A DNA stretch of 64,000 bases from Synergistes jonesii (GTDB lineage Bacteria; Synergistota; Synergistia; Synergistales; Synergistaceae). The DNA lies in contig NZ_JMKI01000002.1 of the NCBI RefSeq assembly GCF_000712295.1, positions 123,961-187,960 of the forward strand. The letters are read 5' to 3'. Below, piece by piece: positions 1 through 7,833 of the stretch. A model generated the notes under the pieces. It made no database searches. It worked only from the letters and a program-made list of their open reading frames with translations, and was not told where the DNA came from. Numbering within the stretch: the stretch's first letter is position 1; each line of letters opens with the position of its first letter. A program made the translations under genes and the position numbers.

Positions 1-1
1 G

Positions 2-520
2 CCCTCCGGCTATTCGATACGCGAGGACGTACAGGCGGAGATGGACCGCGAAAAGGGACGCAGAAATGAAGGAAGGGGGCGCGGTGAACGCGGAGACCGC
101 TTCAGACGCGCCGATATGACCGGCGGCGTCGCGGTGCAGTTTTCGCAGGGACGCAGCGACGGCTGGGAGGTCGGGCCGCTGCTCGGCTCGCTCTGCCGCT
201 GTCTCGGAATCGGGCGCGAGGACGTCGGCAACATAAAACTGCGCGACTCCAGCGCGACCGTCGAGCTTTCGCAGCGCGGCGCGGAAATGCTTGACGCGCG
301 CAAAGAACGCCTCGCGCGCGACGGGCTCGTAGCGGCTTCCGTAAGGCCGGCCTCCGGCGAGAGGCGCGATTCGGCGCGCGGAGACAGAAAACCTCAGCGC
401 AGCGAGCGCTCGTTCTTCAGAGAAAGGGAGCGCGACCGCGAATTTCGCCACGGAAAACAGCGCGACAGGGAGAGGGAAGCACAGCGCGGCGTAAGAAAGC
501 GCTTCGCTAAGAAAGACTGA
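2..520 (+). CDS. DEAD-box RNA helicase, C-terminal part (DbpA-type RNA-binding domain), cut by the window edge
   Basis: The reading frame is open from base 2 and the start lies outside the window. About 75 residues (roughly from GGVAVQF to LVAASVRP) fit the DbpA RNA-binding domain found at the C-terminus of DbpA/CsdA-type DEAD-box helicases, which remodel structured RNA such as rRNA. It is followed by a low-complexity basic tail rich in Arg, Glu and Asp (RERERDREF type), common on such helicases and likely to bind RNA non-specifically. The ATPase core is not visible here, so the helicase identity rests on this domain and tail. A hairpin with a T-run follows the stop codon. Confidence 0.75.
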   Translation, partial: PSGYSIREDVQAEMDREKGRRNEGRGRGERGDRFRRADMTGGVAVQFSQGRSDGWEVGPLLGSLCRCLGIGREDVGNIKLRDSSATVELSQRGAEMLDARKERLARDGLVAASVRPASGERRDSARGDRKPQRSERSFFRERERDREFRHGKQRDREREAQRGVRKRFAKKD

Positions 521-534
521 CGGTAGGATTTTAC

Positions 535-575
535 AAAGGGCTTACGCTCGCGGCGGAAGTCCCTTTTTTATTTTT
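535..575 (+). terminator. Intrinsic terminator of the helicase gene
   Basis: AAAGGGCTT pairs with AAGTCCCTTT with one bulged base, and the arm runs into a T-rich tract at 564-575, 14 bases after the helicase stop codon. Confidence 0.7.
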
Positions 576-593
576 CGGCCGGCGCGGTATAAT
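565..593 (+). promoter_or_regulatory. Promoter of the MGMT-type gene
   Basis: A perfect TATAAT lies at 588-593 with a weak T-rich -35 (TTTTTA, 565-570) 17 bases upstream. Transcription would begin near 600, almost at the ribosome binding site, so the leader is very short. Confidence 0.55.
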
Positions 594-615
594 TATGCAC
601 AAAGGAGCGTGTACG

Positions 616-912
616 ATGACTTCCTTTTTCGAACGCGTCTACGAAATCGTAAAGGAAATTCCGCGCGGCAGCGTCGCCTCCTACGGGCAGATCGCCTTTA
701 TGACAGGTGCGCCGCACTGCGCGCGCCACGTCGGCTGGGCGATGCGCCGCGCGCCGGAGGAACTGCCCTGCCACCGCGTGATAATGGCGGACGGCTCTTT
801 CGCACGCGGCGTCGACGGCGAGCGCTTTCGTTCGCTGCTCTCCGCAGAAGGCGTGACTTTCCTGCCCGACGGGCGCGTAGATATGAGAAAAAACAGATGG
901 AGGGGCAGATGA
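616..912 (+). CDS. MGMT-family single-domain DNA alkyltransferase/alkyltransferase-like protein
   Basis: A 98-residue protein equal to the C-terminal DNA-binding domain of O6-alkylguanine-DNA alkyltransferase. It has the YGQIA helix-turn-helix region and the active-site motif PCHRV, so the alkyl-accepting Cys is kept; alkyltransferase-like (ATL) proteins of the same size usually have Trp or Ala there. It lacks the N-terminal Ogt/Ada domain. The likely role is repair or flagging of alkylated guanine in the cytoplasm. An in-frame ATG at 595 exists, but AAAGGAG at 600-606 is correctly spaced only for 616, and the promoter would start the transcript near 600. It appears monocistronic. Confidence 0.8.
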   Translation: MTSFFERVYEIVKEIPRGSVASYGQIAFMTGAPHCARHVGWAMRRAPEELPCHRVIMADGSFARGVDGERFRSLLSAEGVTFLPDGRVDMRKNRWRGR

Positions 913-1077
913 CGCGCGAAAGTATTCCTTTCTTTTAAAAATTTATGAGAGATAATTCCATATTTTTTAAAACAGATATTCTATCCGCACCATATAATGA
1001 TGCCCTTTTGTGCCAATCGTATTAATAAACGTTAGAACAGTAGGGTAAAAATCGGTAAATTCAAACATTACAAATGT

Positions 1078-1106
1078 TTGACAGCTCAGAAAAATGATGT
1101 TATCAT
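1078..1106 (+). promoter_or_regulatory. Sigma-70 promoter of the leader/oxidoreductase operon
   Basis: TTGACA at 1078-1083 and TATCAT at 1101-1106 are separated by exactly 17 bases. This predicts a start near 1112 and places the whole leader peptide and attenuator inside the transcript. The upstream stretch 913-1077 is AT-rich and shows no gene. Confidence 0.75.
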
Positions 1107-1136
1107 TCCCGCAATCTTGAAGAAGGAGGAAGCGTT

Positions 1137-1214
1137 ATGTTAAAGACTTTAAACAGCAACAACATAATAATTATAATTATTAACGCGGCTCCTCCTCGCA
1201 GGATCGGCGTTTAG
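1137..1214 (+). CDS. Isoleucine-rich leader peptide (attenuator)
   Basis: A 25-codon ORF too short for normal gene finding, preceded by a strong ribosome binding site (AAGGAGGA, 1123-1130). Residues 10-15 are six consecutive Ile codons (ATA ATA ATT ATA ATT ATT), flanked by Asn-rich residues and followed by Ala-Ala-Pro-Pro-Arg-Arg. It ends 20 bases before a strong intrinsic terminator and lies between a good promoter and a branched-chain-type 2-oxoacid oxidoreductase operon. This is the layout of ilv/leu-type leader peptides: ribosome stalling at Ile codons would decide whether the terminator forms. A 5-bp hairpin (CGGCG/CGCCG, 1205-1219) straddles the stop codon. The function is inferred from architecture. 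Confidence 0.75.
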   Translation: MLKTLNSNNIIIIIINAAPPRRIGV

Positions 1215-1234
1215 CGCCGTTTGTACAAGCGAGT

Positions 1235-1269
1235 AAGGGGCCCTTTCAAATTGAAAGGGCCCCTTTTTA
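1235..1269 (+). terminator. Attenuator terminator
   Basis: A perfect 15-bp inverted repeat (1235-1249 with 1251-1265, AAGGGGCCC...GGGCCCCTT) runs into TTTTTAT. It sits before the first structural gene (1314), not after a gene, so it acts as a conditional terminator in the leader region. Confidence 0.85.
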
Positions 1270-1313
1270 TATCAAAATTTAAAAAAGGCTTTTAAACTTT
1301 AGGAGGAATTGCA

Positions 1314-1886
1314 ATGAACAAGACGGTAGAAGTAAGATGGCACGGACGCGGCGGACAGGGCGCGAAGAGCGCCTCGGCGGTACTCGCCGAGGTTTTGTTC
1401 GAAGAGGGAAAGTACGTACAGGCATTCCCGGAATACGGTGCAGAGCGCCAGGGCGCGCCGATCCGCGCATACAATAGGGTTTCCGACGCTCCGATACGCC
1501 GCCGCTGCGGCGTGCAGAACCCGAATATCGTCGTCGTTGTCGATCCGACGATGGTCGAGAGCGCCAACCCAACGGAAGGCTCGGCCGAAGACGCACTCTA
1601 TATAGTCAACAGCGGCGAAAACGCGAAGAAGCTCCGCAGCCGCCTCGGCGTCACCTCGAAGGCGCGCGTACTCGTGGTGAACGCTACGAAGATAACTCTC
1701 GAAGAACTCGGCCAGAACAGGCCGAATGCCCCGATCTTGGGCGCCCTTTCGAACGTTTTCACGGAGGTCCCCGTGGAGGCCTTCGTAAACCATTTTACAA
1801 ACAAAATGAAAACGCTCCCCGCAAAGACGCTCGAAGCAAACCGCAGAGCGATACTCCGCGGACGCGACGAGGCCGTCTTCGCATGA
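1314..1886 (+). CDS. 2-oxoacid:ferredoxin oxidoreductase, gamma subunit
   Basis: A 190-residue protein with the gamma-domain signature near the N-terminus (WHGRGGQGAKSAS) and the PEYGAERQGAP segment typical of PorC/VorC/KorC. The complex oxidatively decarboxylates 2-oxoacids to acyl-CoA and reduces ferredoxin in the cytoplasm. AGGAGGA at 1301-1307 supports the ATG at 1314. It opens a tightly overlapping gamma-delta-alpha-beta operon (4-base overlap with the next gene). Sequence alone does not separate pyruvate from branched-chain types; the Ile-rich leader upstream argues for branched-chain 2-oxoacids derived from Ile, Val and Leu. Confidence 0.9.
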   Translation: MNKTVEVRWHGRGGQGAKSASAVLAEVLFEEGKYVQAFPEYGAERQGAPIRAYNRVSDAPIRRRCGVQNPNIVVVVDPTMVESANPTEGSAEDALYIVNSGENAKKLRSRLGVTSKARVLVVNATKITLEELGQNRPNAPILGALSNVFTEVPVEAFVNHFTNKMKTLPAKTLEANRRAILRGRDEAVFA

Positions 1887-2227
1887 GCAAACCACAAAGT
1901 TGGCAGGAGGTCCCGCCGGGCACCGTGGCCTTCGGGGCTTCCGCCCTCAAGGTTCAGACCGGGCTGTGGCGCTCCTCGCGCCCGGTAGTAGACGCCGCGA
2001 AATGCGTCTCCTGCCTCAAATGCTGGATTCAATGCCCCGACGACTCGATAGCACTCGGCTCAGGCGGCAAAGTCGAAGGGATAAACCTCTTTTTCTGCAA
2101 GGGCTGCGGCCTCTGCGCCAAGGTATGTCCCGCTGGCGCGATATCGATGCACCCCGAGAGCGGCTTCGCTCACGAAGAACAGAAGGGCGGAGAACATCCG
2201 GGGGAGGTCGGCGCCCATGTCAAATAA
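1883..2227 (+). CDS. 2-oxoacid:ferredoxin oxidoreductase, delta subunit (2x[4Fe-4S] ferredoxin)
   Basis: A 114-residue protein with two CxxCxxCxxxCP motifs: Cys 41, 44, 47, 51 and Cys 72, 75, 78, 82. It carries electrons from the thiamine diphosphate site to soluble ferredoxin. The ATG overlaps the gamma stop codon as ATGA, and the gene overlaps the alpha gene by 11 bases, so translation is coupled. A separate delta subunit is normal for four-subunit POR/VOR enzymes. Confidence 0.92.
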   Translation: MSKPQSWQEVPPGTVAFGASALKVQTGLWRSSRPVVDAAKCVSCLKCWIQCPDDSIALGSGGKVEGINLFFCKGCGLCAKVCPAGAISMHPESGFAHEEQKGGEHPGEVGAHVK

Positions 2228-3398
2228 AATAAAGGTGATGACCTCCGGCAATCTGGCATTCGCCGAAGCGATGCGCCAGATAGATCCCGACGTCGTAGCC
2301 GCGTACCCTATTACGCCGTCGACGGAGATCCCCATGAAGTTTGCGGATTTTGTCGCGAACGGCAGGGTCACTTCAGAATATATAGCGGTAGAGAGCGAAC
2401 ACTCGGCTATCTCGGCCTGTGTAGGCGCGTCGGCGGCGGGAGCGCGTGTGATGACCGCTTCTTCCGCGAACGGCGTTGCGCTGATGCATGAAATATTCCC
2501 GATCGCGGCCTCTTTCCGCGCGCCGATAGTCTTCGGCCTCGTCAACCGCTCTCTCGGGGCACCGGTCAATATACACTGCGACCATTCGGACAGCATGCCG
2601 GAGCGCGACTCCGGCTGGATACAGATATACTGCGAGGACGCGCAGGAAGTCTACGATTCCGTGCTGCTCGCGGTGCGCCTCGCCGAAGACCCGCGCGTGC
2701 TGACGCCGGTCTTCGTCTGTCAGGACGGCTTTATCACGAGCCACTGCTATGAAGCAGTCGAACTTCTTTCCGACGAGACGGTAAAAAACTTCGTCGGCGA
2801 ACGCACGCCCCAATATCCGCTGCTCGACACCGATGCCCCCGTATCCTACGGCTCGTTCACGATGTCGGAATATTACTTCGAGATAAAGCGCAATCAGATG
2901 GAGGGGATGAACAACGTACTTTCCGTCTACGCGGAGCTCGCGGCAGAGCTTGAAAGAGAGACGGGGAGGAACTACCGTCCCGTTGAAAATTATCGCGCCG
3001 ACGATGCCGATTATCTCATAGTGGTCATGTCTTCGGCGGCGGGCGTCGTCAAGGACGTCGTAGACGAGCTGCGCGAAGAGGGAGTCAAAGCCGGCGCGCT
3101 GCGCGTCAGATTCTTCCGCCCATTTCCGCGCGAGGAACTCGCCTCCCTCGCGAAGGGCAAGCGCGGCGTTGCGGTGTTAGACAGAAGCGCGAGCATCGGC
3201 GGCACAGCGCCGCTTTCTTCGGAAGTAAAATCCGCCCTCTACGCCCTTGATATGCGCGTGCCCGTGCAGGAATACATCTTCGGCCTCGGCGGGCGCGACC
3301 TATACGCGAAGGACGCGCGCGCGGTATTTGAAAAGATGATAGCCGGCGACTACAGCGAAGAGGTGCGCTTCATCGGCCTGCTGGAAAAGGATGACTAA
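2217..3398 (+). CDS. 2-oxoacid:ferredoxin oxidoreductase, alpha subunit
   Basis: A 393-residue protein with the PYR-type N-terminal domain (YPITPSTEIP near residue 35, and a conserved Glu in YIAVESEHSAIS) and a C-terminal transketolase-like domain. The alpha subunit provides the Glu that activates thiamine diphosphate and part of the CoA site. GGGGGAGG nine bases before ATG 2217 supports the start. The length is normal for PorA/VorA. Confidence 0.92.
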   Translation: MSNKIKVMTSGNLAFAEAMRQIDPDVVAAYPITPSTEIPMKFADFVANGRVTSEYIAVESEHSAISACVGASAAGARVMTASSANGVALMHEIFPIAASFRAPIVFGLVNRSLGAPVNIHCDHSDSMPERDSGWIQIYCEDAQEVYDSVLLAVRLAEDPRVLTPVFVCQDGFITSHCYEAVELLSDETVKNFVGERTPQYPLLDTDAPVSYGSFTMSEYYFEIKRNQMEGMNNVLSVYAELAAELERETGRNYRPVENYRADDADYLIVVMSSAAGVVKDVVDELREEGVKAGALRVRFFRPFPREELASLAKGKRGVAVLDRSASIGGTAPLSSEVKSALYALDMRVPVQEYIFGLGGRDLYAKDARAVFEKMIAGDYSEEVRFIGLLEKDD

Positions 3399-3399
3399 G

Positions 3400-4332
3400 A
3401 TGAGCGCGCTTAACATAAAAGATCTGACGAAAAAAGAAAATCCGCTTACGCAGGGGCACCGCATGTGTCCTGGCTGCGGCGCGCCCACAGCGATACGCCA
3501 GGCTCTGATGGGCGTCGGCTGCCCAGTCGTAGTGGTAGGCGCCACCGGCTGCATGGAAGTCTCTACGACTGTCTACCCCTACAGCGCTTGGAGGGTGCCC
3601 TTCATGCACATCGCTTTTGAAAACGCCGGCGCCGGCATCTCAGGCGTCGAGACCGCCTACAGGGTGCTGCGCAGAAAAGGAAAAATCGGCAAAGAGATAA
3701 AATTTATAGCCTTCGGCGGCGACGGCGGCACATACGACATCGGGCTGCAGTCGCTCTCCGGCGCACTCGAGCGCTGGCACGACTTCACATACATCTGCTA
3801 CAACAACCAGGGCTACATGAACACCGGCGCGCAGCGCTCCAGCGCGACGCCCCTCGCCGCCAACGCAACGACCTCCCCCGCCGGCAGCGCATCCTTCGGC
3901 AAGCTGCAGCGCGCGAAAGACCTGACGGAAATCGTCGCCGCGCACAACATCCCGTACGTCGCGCAGACCTCGCTGCACAACCCCTTCGACCTCATAGCTA
4001 AAGTCAAGAGCGCCGTCGAGACGCCGGGGCCGGCCTTCGTCAACGTCCTCGTGCCGTGCCCTCTGTTCTGGAAGATAGACGCGTCGGAGCAGGCTGACAT
4101 ATGCAAGCTCGCGGTCGACAGCAAATTCTGGCCCGTCTACGAGGTGGCAGACGGCAAATACTCGCTCTCCTACGAGCCGAAGCGGCCGCGCACGATAGAG
4201 GAATTCCTACGCGCGCAGGGGCGCTATTCCCACCTCTTCAAAAAAGGCTCGGAACGCCTCGACCTCGTCGAAGAGGCGCAGCGCGACGCGGACGAAAGCT
4301 GGGCGAAGCTGCTCGAAAAGTGCGGCAGATAA
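3400..4332 (+). CDS. 2-oxoacid:ferredoxin oxidoreductase, beta subunit (TPP-binding)
   Basis: A 310-residue protein with the beta-subunit iron-sulfur ligands (MCPGCGAP at Cys 23 and 26, Cys 51 in ATGCMEV) and the thiamine diphosphate/Mg motif GGDGGTYDIG (about 106-115) ending in the NNQGYMNTG loop. An ATG at 3391 is in frame, but the only ribosome binding site (AAAAGG, ending at 3390) touches it; ATG 3400 is correctly spaced and follows the alpha stop by one base. It completes the catalytic core of the complex. Confidence 0.92.
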   Translation: MSALNIKDLTKKENPLTQGHRMCPGCGAPTAIRQALMGVGCPVVVVGATGCMEVSTTVYPYSAWRVPFMHIAFENAGAGISGVETAYRVLRRKGKIGKEIKFIAFGGDGGTYDIGLQSLSGALERWHDFTYICYNNQGYMNTGAQRSSATPLAANATTSPAGSASFGKLQRAKDLTEIVAAHNIPYVAQTSLHNPFDLIAKVKSAVETPGPAFVNVLVPCPLFWKIDASEQADICKLAVDSKFWPVYEVADGKYSLSYEPKRPRTIEEFLRAQGRYSHLFKKGSERLDLVEEAQRDADESWAKLLEKCGR

Positions 4333-4354
4333 AACTTTGCGATAACGGCAAACG

Positions 4355-4391
4355 TCCGGCTGGAAGCGGAGACCAGCCGGATTTTTATTTT
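4355..4391 (+). terminator. Terminator of the oxidoreductase operon
   Basis: TCCGGCTGG (4355-4363) pairs perfectly with CCAGCCGGA (4373-4381), followed by TTTTATTTT. Confidence 0.9.
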
Positions 4392-4542
4392 GGGCGCGCA
4401 AGCGCGCGGCAATATTAGGCTTATCTCAAAATTAAGACGGCGTCCTATAATTTTTGCGCTTTCTCATAGCTTTATCTGTACAGCAAAGATTTTTTATCTT
4501 ATACTTAGACATAGGGAAAGGTAAAAAATAGGGGGTGCTTCT

Positions 4543-4932
4543 ATGCAGGAAAAATTATGGGTAGTTATTCAGCAGGATTGCAACGGTATAGCTTCTGTCC
4601 TCGCATTCGATTTCGAGTCGGACGCGCAGAACTTCGCCCAGGAAATGACGGCGGCCGGAAACGGCACCAACACCGTCGTCGAGACGACGGTAAACAGACG
4701 CCATGAGGCGGAGGCGGCCATCGCACACGTCGAACTGCCGGAATTCAACACGGAATGCATCGAATGCTTGATCGACATATCAGAACTTCCCGAAGGTAAA
4801 CAGGACGCTGCGGCGAAATATTTAGAGGAGCATCGCAGCGAACTGCAGAAAGATGCAGAGAAGATGGTCGACAAATACATAAAAAAGGCGGTCACGGATT
4901 TCTTTGCCGAAGACAGAATCATCCTCGGATAA
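4543..4932 (+). CDS. Hypothetical protein, 129 residues
   Basis: I do not recognise this protein. It is soluble, acidic and without signal peptide or membrane segment, with a predicted alpha/beta N-terminal half and a helical, charged C-terminal half (about residues 85-120). Two Cys (CIEC, near residues 72-75) lie in the middle. The ribosome binding site AGGGGGTG precedes ATG 4543, and it has its own terminator, so it is a real monocistronic gene. Position between the ferredoxin oxidoreductase and a peptidase gives no functional clue. Confidence 0.75.
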   Translation: MQEKLWVVIQQDCNGIASVLAFDFESDAQNFAQEMTAAGNGTNTVVETTVNRRHEAEAAIAHVELPEFNTECIECLIDISELPEGKQDAAAKYLEEHRSELQKDAEKMVDKYIKKAVTDFFAEDRIILG

Positions 4933-4958
4933 GTCAGATAGTTCAAGCGTAAAAAGTC

Positions 4959-4989
4959 CCGCGCCGACAAGATTTGGCGCGGTTTTTTT
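4959..4989 (+). terminator. Terminator after the 129-residue hypothetical gene
   Basis: CCGCGCC (4959-4965) pairs with GGCGCGG (4976-4982), followed by seven T. Confidence 0.9.
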
Positions 4990-5036
4990 GATATACTTTC
5001 AGCAGGAGATATTCGCCGTCAGCCAGAGGGATATTT

Positions 5037-6200
5037 ATGTCATTGTTGTCTGAGAGCTTTGAAACAGAGCTTATCGAATTCACGCGACGGCTCGTGCGCC
5101 TGCAGAGCTATTCCGACCACGAAGGCGTGGTCGCCGAAGCGGTGATCGCGAAAATGCGCGAGCTCGGCTACGACGAAGCCTTCATCGACGGCACGGGCAA
5201 CGCGGTCGGCTTTATCGGAGAAGCCGGAAAGCTGATACATTTCGATTCCCATATGGACACGGTAGAAGCCTCCGACGCCGAAGAATGGCTGCTGCCGCCC
5301 TTCTCCGCCGAAATAAAGGACGGCTGCATCTACGGGCGCGGCTCCGTCGACATGAAATCCGGGCTCGCGGCCTCCGTATACGGCGCCGCTCTCGCAAAAG
5401 AGCTGGGGTACGCGAAAGGGAAAAGAATCTGCGTCAGCGGCTCAGTCTGCGAAGAATACTGCGACGGCGAAAACATAAAGATGATGTATAAAGAGCTGTC
5501 GCTGCGCCCCGACTTCGTCGTAATCTGCGAGCCATCCGACAACGTTATAACGCTCGGCCACAAGGGAAAGGCCCAGATGAGGATAAATACGCACGGCGTT
5601 TCCGCTCACGGCTCAGCACCCGAAAAGGGGATAAACGCCGTTTACGAAATGGCCGAGATAATCGAACGCGTCGAAGCGCTGAACAAGCGCCTCACGTCCG
5701 AAGGCGCGCCGCACGGAACGATCGTCCTTTCCGACATCAGCTGCGTCTCCGCGTCGCTGAACGCCGTGCCGAGCGAGGCGGAAATATACCTCGACCGCCG
5801 TCTCGTACTCGGCGAAACGGAAGAAAAAGTCCGCGCCGAGATGGAAGAGCTGATCAGCGGCAAACGCGCGACCTGGGAACTTGGCACGCTGCGCCGCACG
5901 AGCTGGAAAGGCGCGCCGCTCGTCTACGAACCGCTGCACATGGCGTGGAAGATAAGCGAGACTTCCCCGCTCTATGCGGCCGCGAACGCTGCCTACGAAG
6001 CGTCCTTCGGCAAAGCGCCGGAAAAGTACGACTTCTGGGACTTCGGCACAAACGCAGTCACGCCGGTCTCGATGGGGATAGAGACGATCGGCTTCGGCCC
6101 CGGCGAATACAAATTAGCGCACATGAGAGACGAACACTGCGCGACGGAAAAAATAAAAGACGCCGCAAAATTCTACGCGGAAATAATAGGAAAGTTGTAA
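5037..6200 (+). CDS. M20-family metallohydrolase, YgeY-like
   Basis: A 387-residue cytoplasmic zinc hydrolase of the ArgE/DapE/carboxypeptidase family. The metal and catalytic set is complete: FDSHMDT (His 72, Asp 74), GRGSVDMKSG (Asp 105) and CEEYCDGEN (Glu 139-140). The sequence resembles YgeY, a putative selenium-metabolism-associated hydrolase often placed with purine or carbamoyl catabolic genes; substrate unknown. The ribosome binding site is weak (AGAGGG). It is monocistronic, flanked by terminators on both sides. It could equally be a peptidase or acyl-amino-acid deacylase. Confidence 0.82.
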   Translation: MSLLSESFETELIEFTRRLVRLQSYSDHEGVVAEAVIAKMRELGYDEAFIDGTGNAVGFIGEAGKLIHFDSHMDTVEASDAEEWLLPPFSAEIKDGCIYGRGSVDMKSGLAASVYGAALAKELGYAKGKRICVSGSVCEEYCDGENIKMMYKELSLRPDFVVICEPSDNVITLGHKGKAQMRINTHGVSAHGSAPEKGINAVYEMAEIIERVEALNKRLTSEGAPHGTIVLSDISCVSASLNAVPSEAEIYLDRRLVLGETEEKVRAEMEELISGKRATWELGTLRRTSWKGAPLVYEPLHMAWKISETSPLYAAANAAYEASFGKAPEKYDFWDFGTNAVTPVSMGIETIGFGPGEYKLAHMRDEHCATEKIKDAAKFYAEIIGKL

Positions 6201-6219
6201 AACACCCTCCAACGATGTA

Positions 6220-6253
6220 CCGCATGGCTAAAAACACGCCATGCGGATTTTTT
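6220..6253 (+). terminator. Terminator of the M20 gene
   Basis: CCGCATGGC (6220-6228) pairs perfectly with GCCATGCGG (6238-6246), followed by ATTTTTTG. The rest of 6254-6481 is AT-rich with no gene. Confidence 0.9.
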
Positions 6254-6481
6254 GTGATATTTAAAAAATTTTTGGCAGATGGAGCTAATATAACTCAACA
6301 ATCAAATGATAAATGAAACGCCATAGACATTCTTGAATTTTCTTGCTATCTGATTATATTAATATATATTCAGTCAAACTCAGCAAAAAAATACAACACA
6401 TATCAAACGATTATATGTTAGTATAAATATAAATTTTTGCCGCATTTCCTTTCGGCGGCATAGAACGGCAGGTGAAAGAAT

Positions 6482-7486
6482 ATGAAAGTCGGCAAACTTG
6501 TTGCGGTAGTCGACTCGCATACATGCGGAGAACCGACGCGCATCGTCGTAGGCGGGGCGCCGGTACTCAAAGGCAGGAGCATGCCCGAAAGATGGGACGA
6601 CTTTAAGCGCAATCACGACGATTTCAGACGTTTTATCATGACAGAGCCGAGAGGTCACGAAAACATGTTCGGCGCGGTGCTCGTTCCGCCTATTTCCGAA
6701 GAAGCCGACACGGGAGTCATCTTCTGCGACTCCGGCGGCAGCGTTTCCATGTGCGGGCACGGTTCTATAGGCCTCGCGTCGGCAATGATAAATTTAAAAA
6801 TGGTGGAAGTAAAGGAGCCTTATACCGATGTAACGCTGGACACGCCGGCGGGGCTCGTTACGATATCCGTCAGCGTAAAAGACGGGGAGGCGGTCGGCGC
6901 CGTCCTACGCAACGTCCCCGCGTTTGTCTACCGACAGGGATGCAGCCTGTATATGCCGTCGCTCGGCAAACATGTCGATATGGATATATGCTTCGGAGGC
7001 AGTTTCTTCGCCATGCTGGACGCGGAAGATTTCGGCCTGACGCTCATACCCTCAGAATCTTCAAAGATAAAGGCACTGGGAGTGGAGGCTATCGCGGAGG
7101 CGAACAAGCAATTCCACGTGCAGCATCCTCTTATAGCGCAGAACAATATGATTCTTCTGGCGGAGTTCGGTATATACAAAAATAACGACAACGCCAGGAA
7201 CTGCGTAGTCTTCGGGGCCTCCAACATCGACCGTTCGCCGTGCGGCACGGGGACTTGCGCCAAAATGGCGCTGCTCGCGGCGCAGGGAAAGCTTAAGCCG
7301 GAGGAAGTTTTCAGGCATGAAAGCATTATAGGAACTATTTTCGAAGGACACTATTCGGAAAAGACAAAGATCGGCGATTTCGACGCGATCACACCATTCG
7401 TGCGCGGCGAAGCCAATATAACGGGTTTCAACTGGCTCATCGAGCAGAGCAGAGATCCGCTGCTCCCCGGTTTTCTGCTCTGCTGA
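6482..7486 (+). CDS. Proline racemase-family protein (proline racemase or 4-hydroxyproline 2-epimerase)
   Basis: A 334-residue cytosolic, cofactor-independent isomerase. Both catalytic thiols are present: Cys 91 in SMCGHGS and Cys 254 in DRSPCGTGT. Two Cys point to racemase/epimerase activity rather than trans-3-hydroxyproline dehydratase, which has Thr at the second site. AGGTGA precedes the ATG at 6482. In proline/hydroxyproline fermenters this supplies the D-isomer for a reductase or the cis-D form for oxidation; no reductase genes are visible nearby. It faces the UxaA/BCCT island across a hairpin-rich spacer. Confidence 0.85.
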   Translation: MKVGKLVAVVDSHTCGEPTRIVVGGAPVLKGRSMPERWDDFKRNHDDFRRFIMTEPRGHENMFGAVLVPPISEEADTGVIFCDSGGSVSMCGHGSIGLASAMINLKMVEVKEPYTDVTLDTPAGLVTISVSVKDGEAVGAVLRNVPAFVYRQGCSLYMPSLGKHVDMDICFGGSFFAMLDAEDFGLTLIPSESSKIKALGVEAIAEANKQFHVQHPLIAQNNMILLAEFGIYKNNDNARNCVVFGASNIDRSPCGTGTCAKMALLAAQGKLKPEEVFRHESIIGTIFEGHYSEKTKIGDFDAITPFVRGEANITGFNWLIEQSRDPLLPGFLLC

Positions 7487-7662
7487 CAAAAATCGTCCCT
7501 GAAATATACGTTCATCACTGTAAAGAGATGAAACGAAGAAACCCATTATGTCGGGGCCTCAGAGATACGAAACACAAAGAGCCAATTCGGATAATCTAAT
7601 AACTTTAGTTTATTAAATGATTTTTCTGTGTCGTCATGATCTGGTCACACAGAACTGGAAAG

Positions 7663-7798
7663 CCGCCGTAAATCAGACGTCTCTGATTTACGGCGGTAGA
7701 TTTGGCGCTACGGGTCGAAAGTCGCTTAACCCAAAAAGCGCCTGCGTACACGCTCTAAACGCAAGGGCCTTAGAGCGGCGGACCTTTTGTTTGCCGCT
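7663..7798. repeat. Array of inverted repeats between convergent genes
   Basis: Four hairpins lie almost end to end. H1: a perfect 15-bp stem CCGCCGTAAATCAGA (7663-7677) with 7682-7696. H2: GGCGCT (7704-7709) with AGCGCC (7737-7742), enclosing GGGT/ACCC. H3: GCTCTAA (7752-7758) with TTAGAGC (7770-7776). H4: AGCGGC (7774-7779) with GCCGCT (7793-7798), overlapping H3. No long T-run follows on either strand. It could be a bidirectional terminator or a structured RNA. The rest of the 7487-7833 gap shows no gene. Confidence 0.6.
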
Positions 7799-7833
7799 AC
7801 CCTGCAAGTGCTGTGGGCAAAAGTTTTTACCTC

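Noticed and set aside
7663..7798. Integron attC site
   Set aside because: No conserved core-site sequence pair and no integrase or cassette array nearby.
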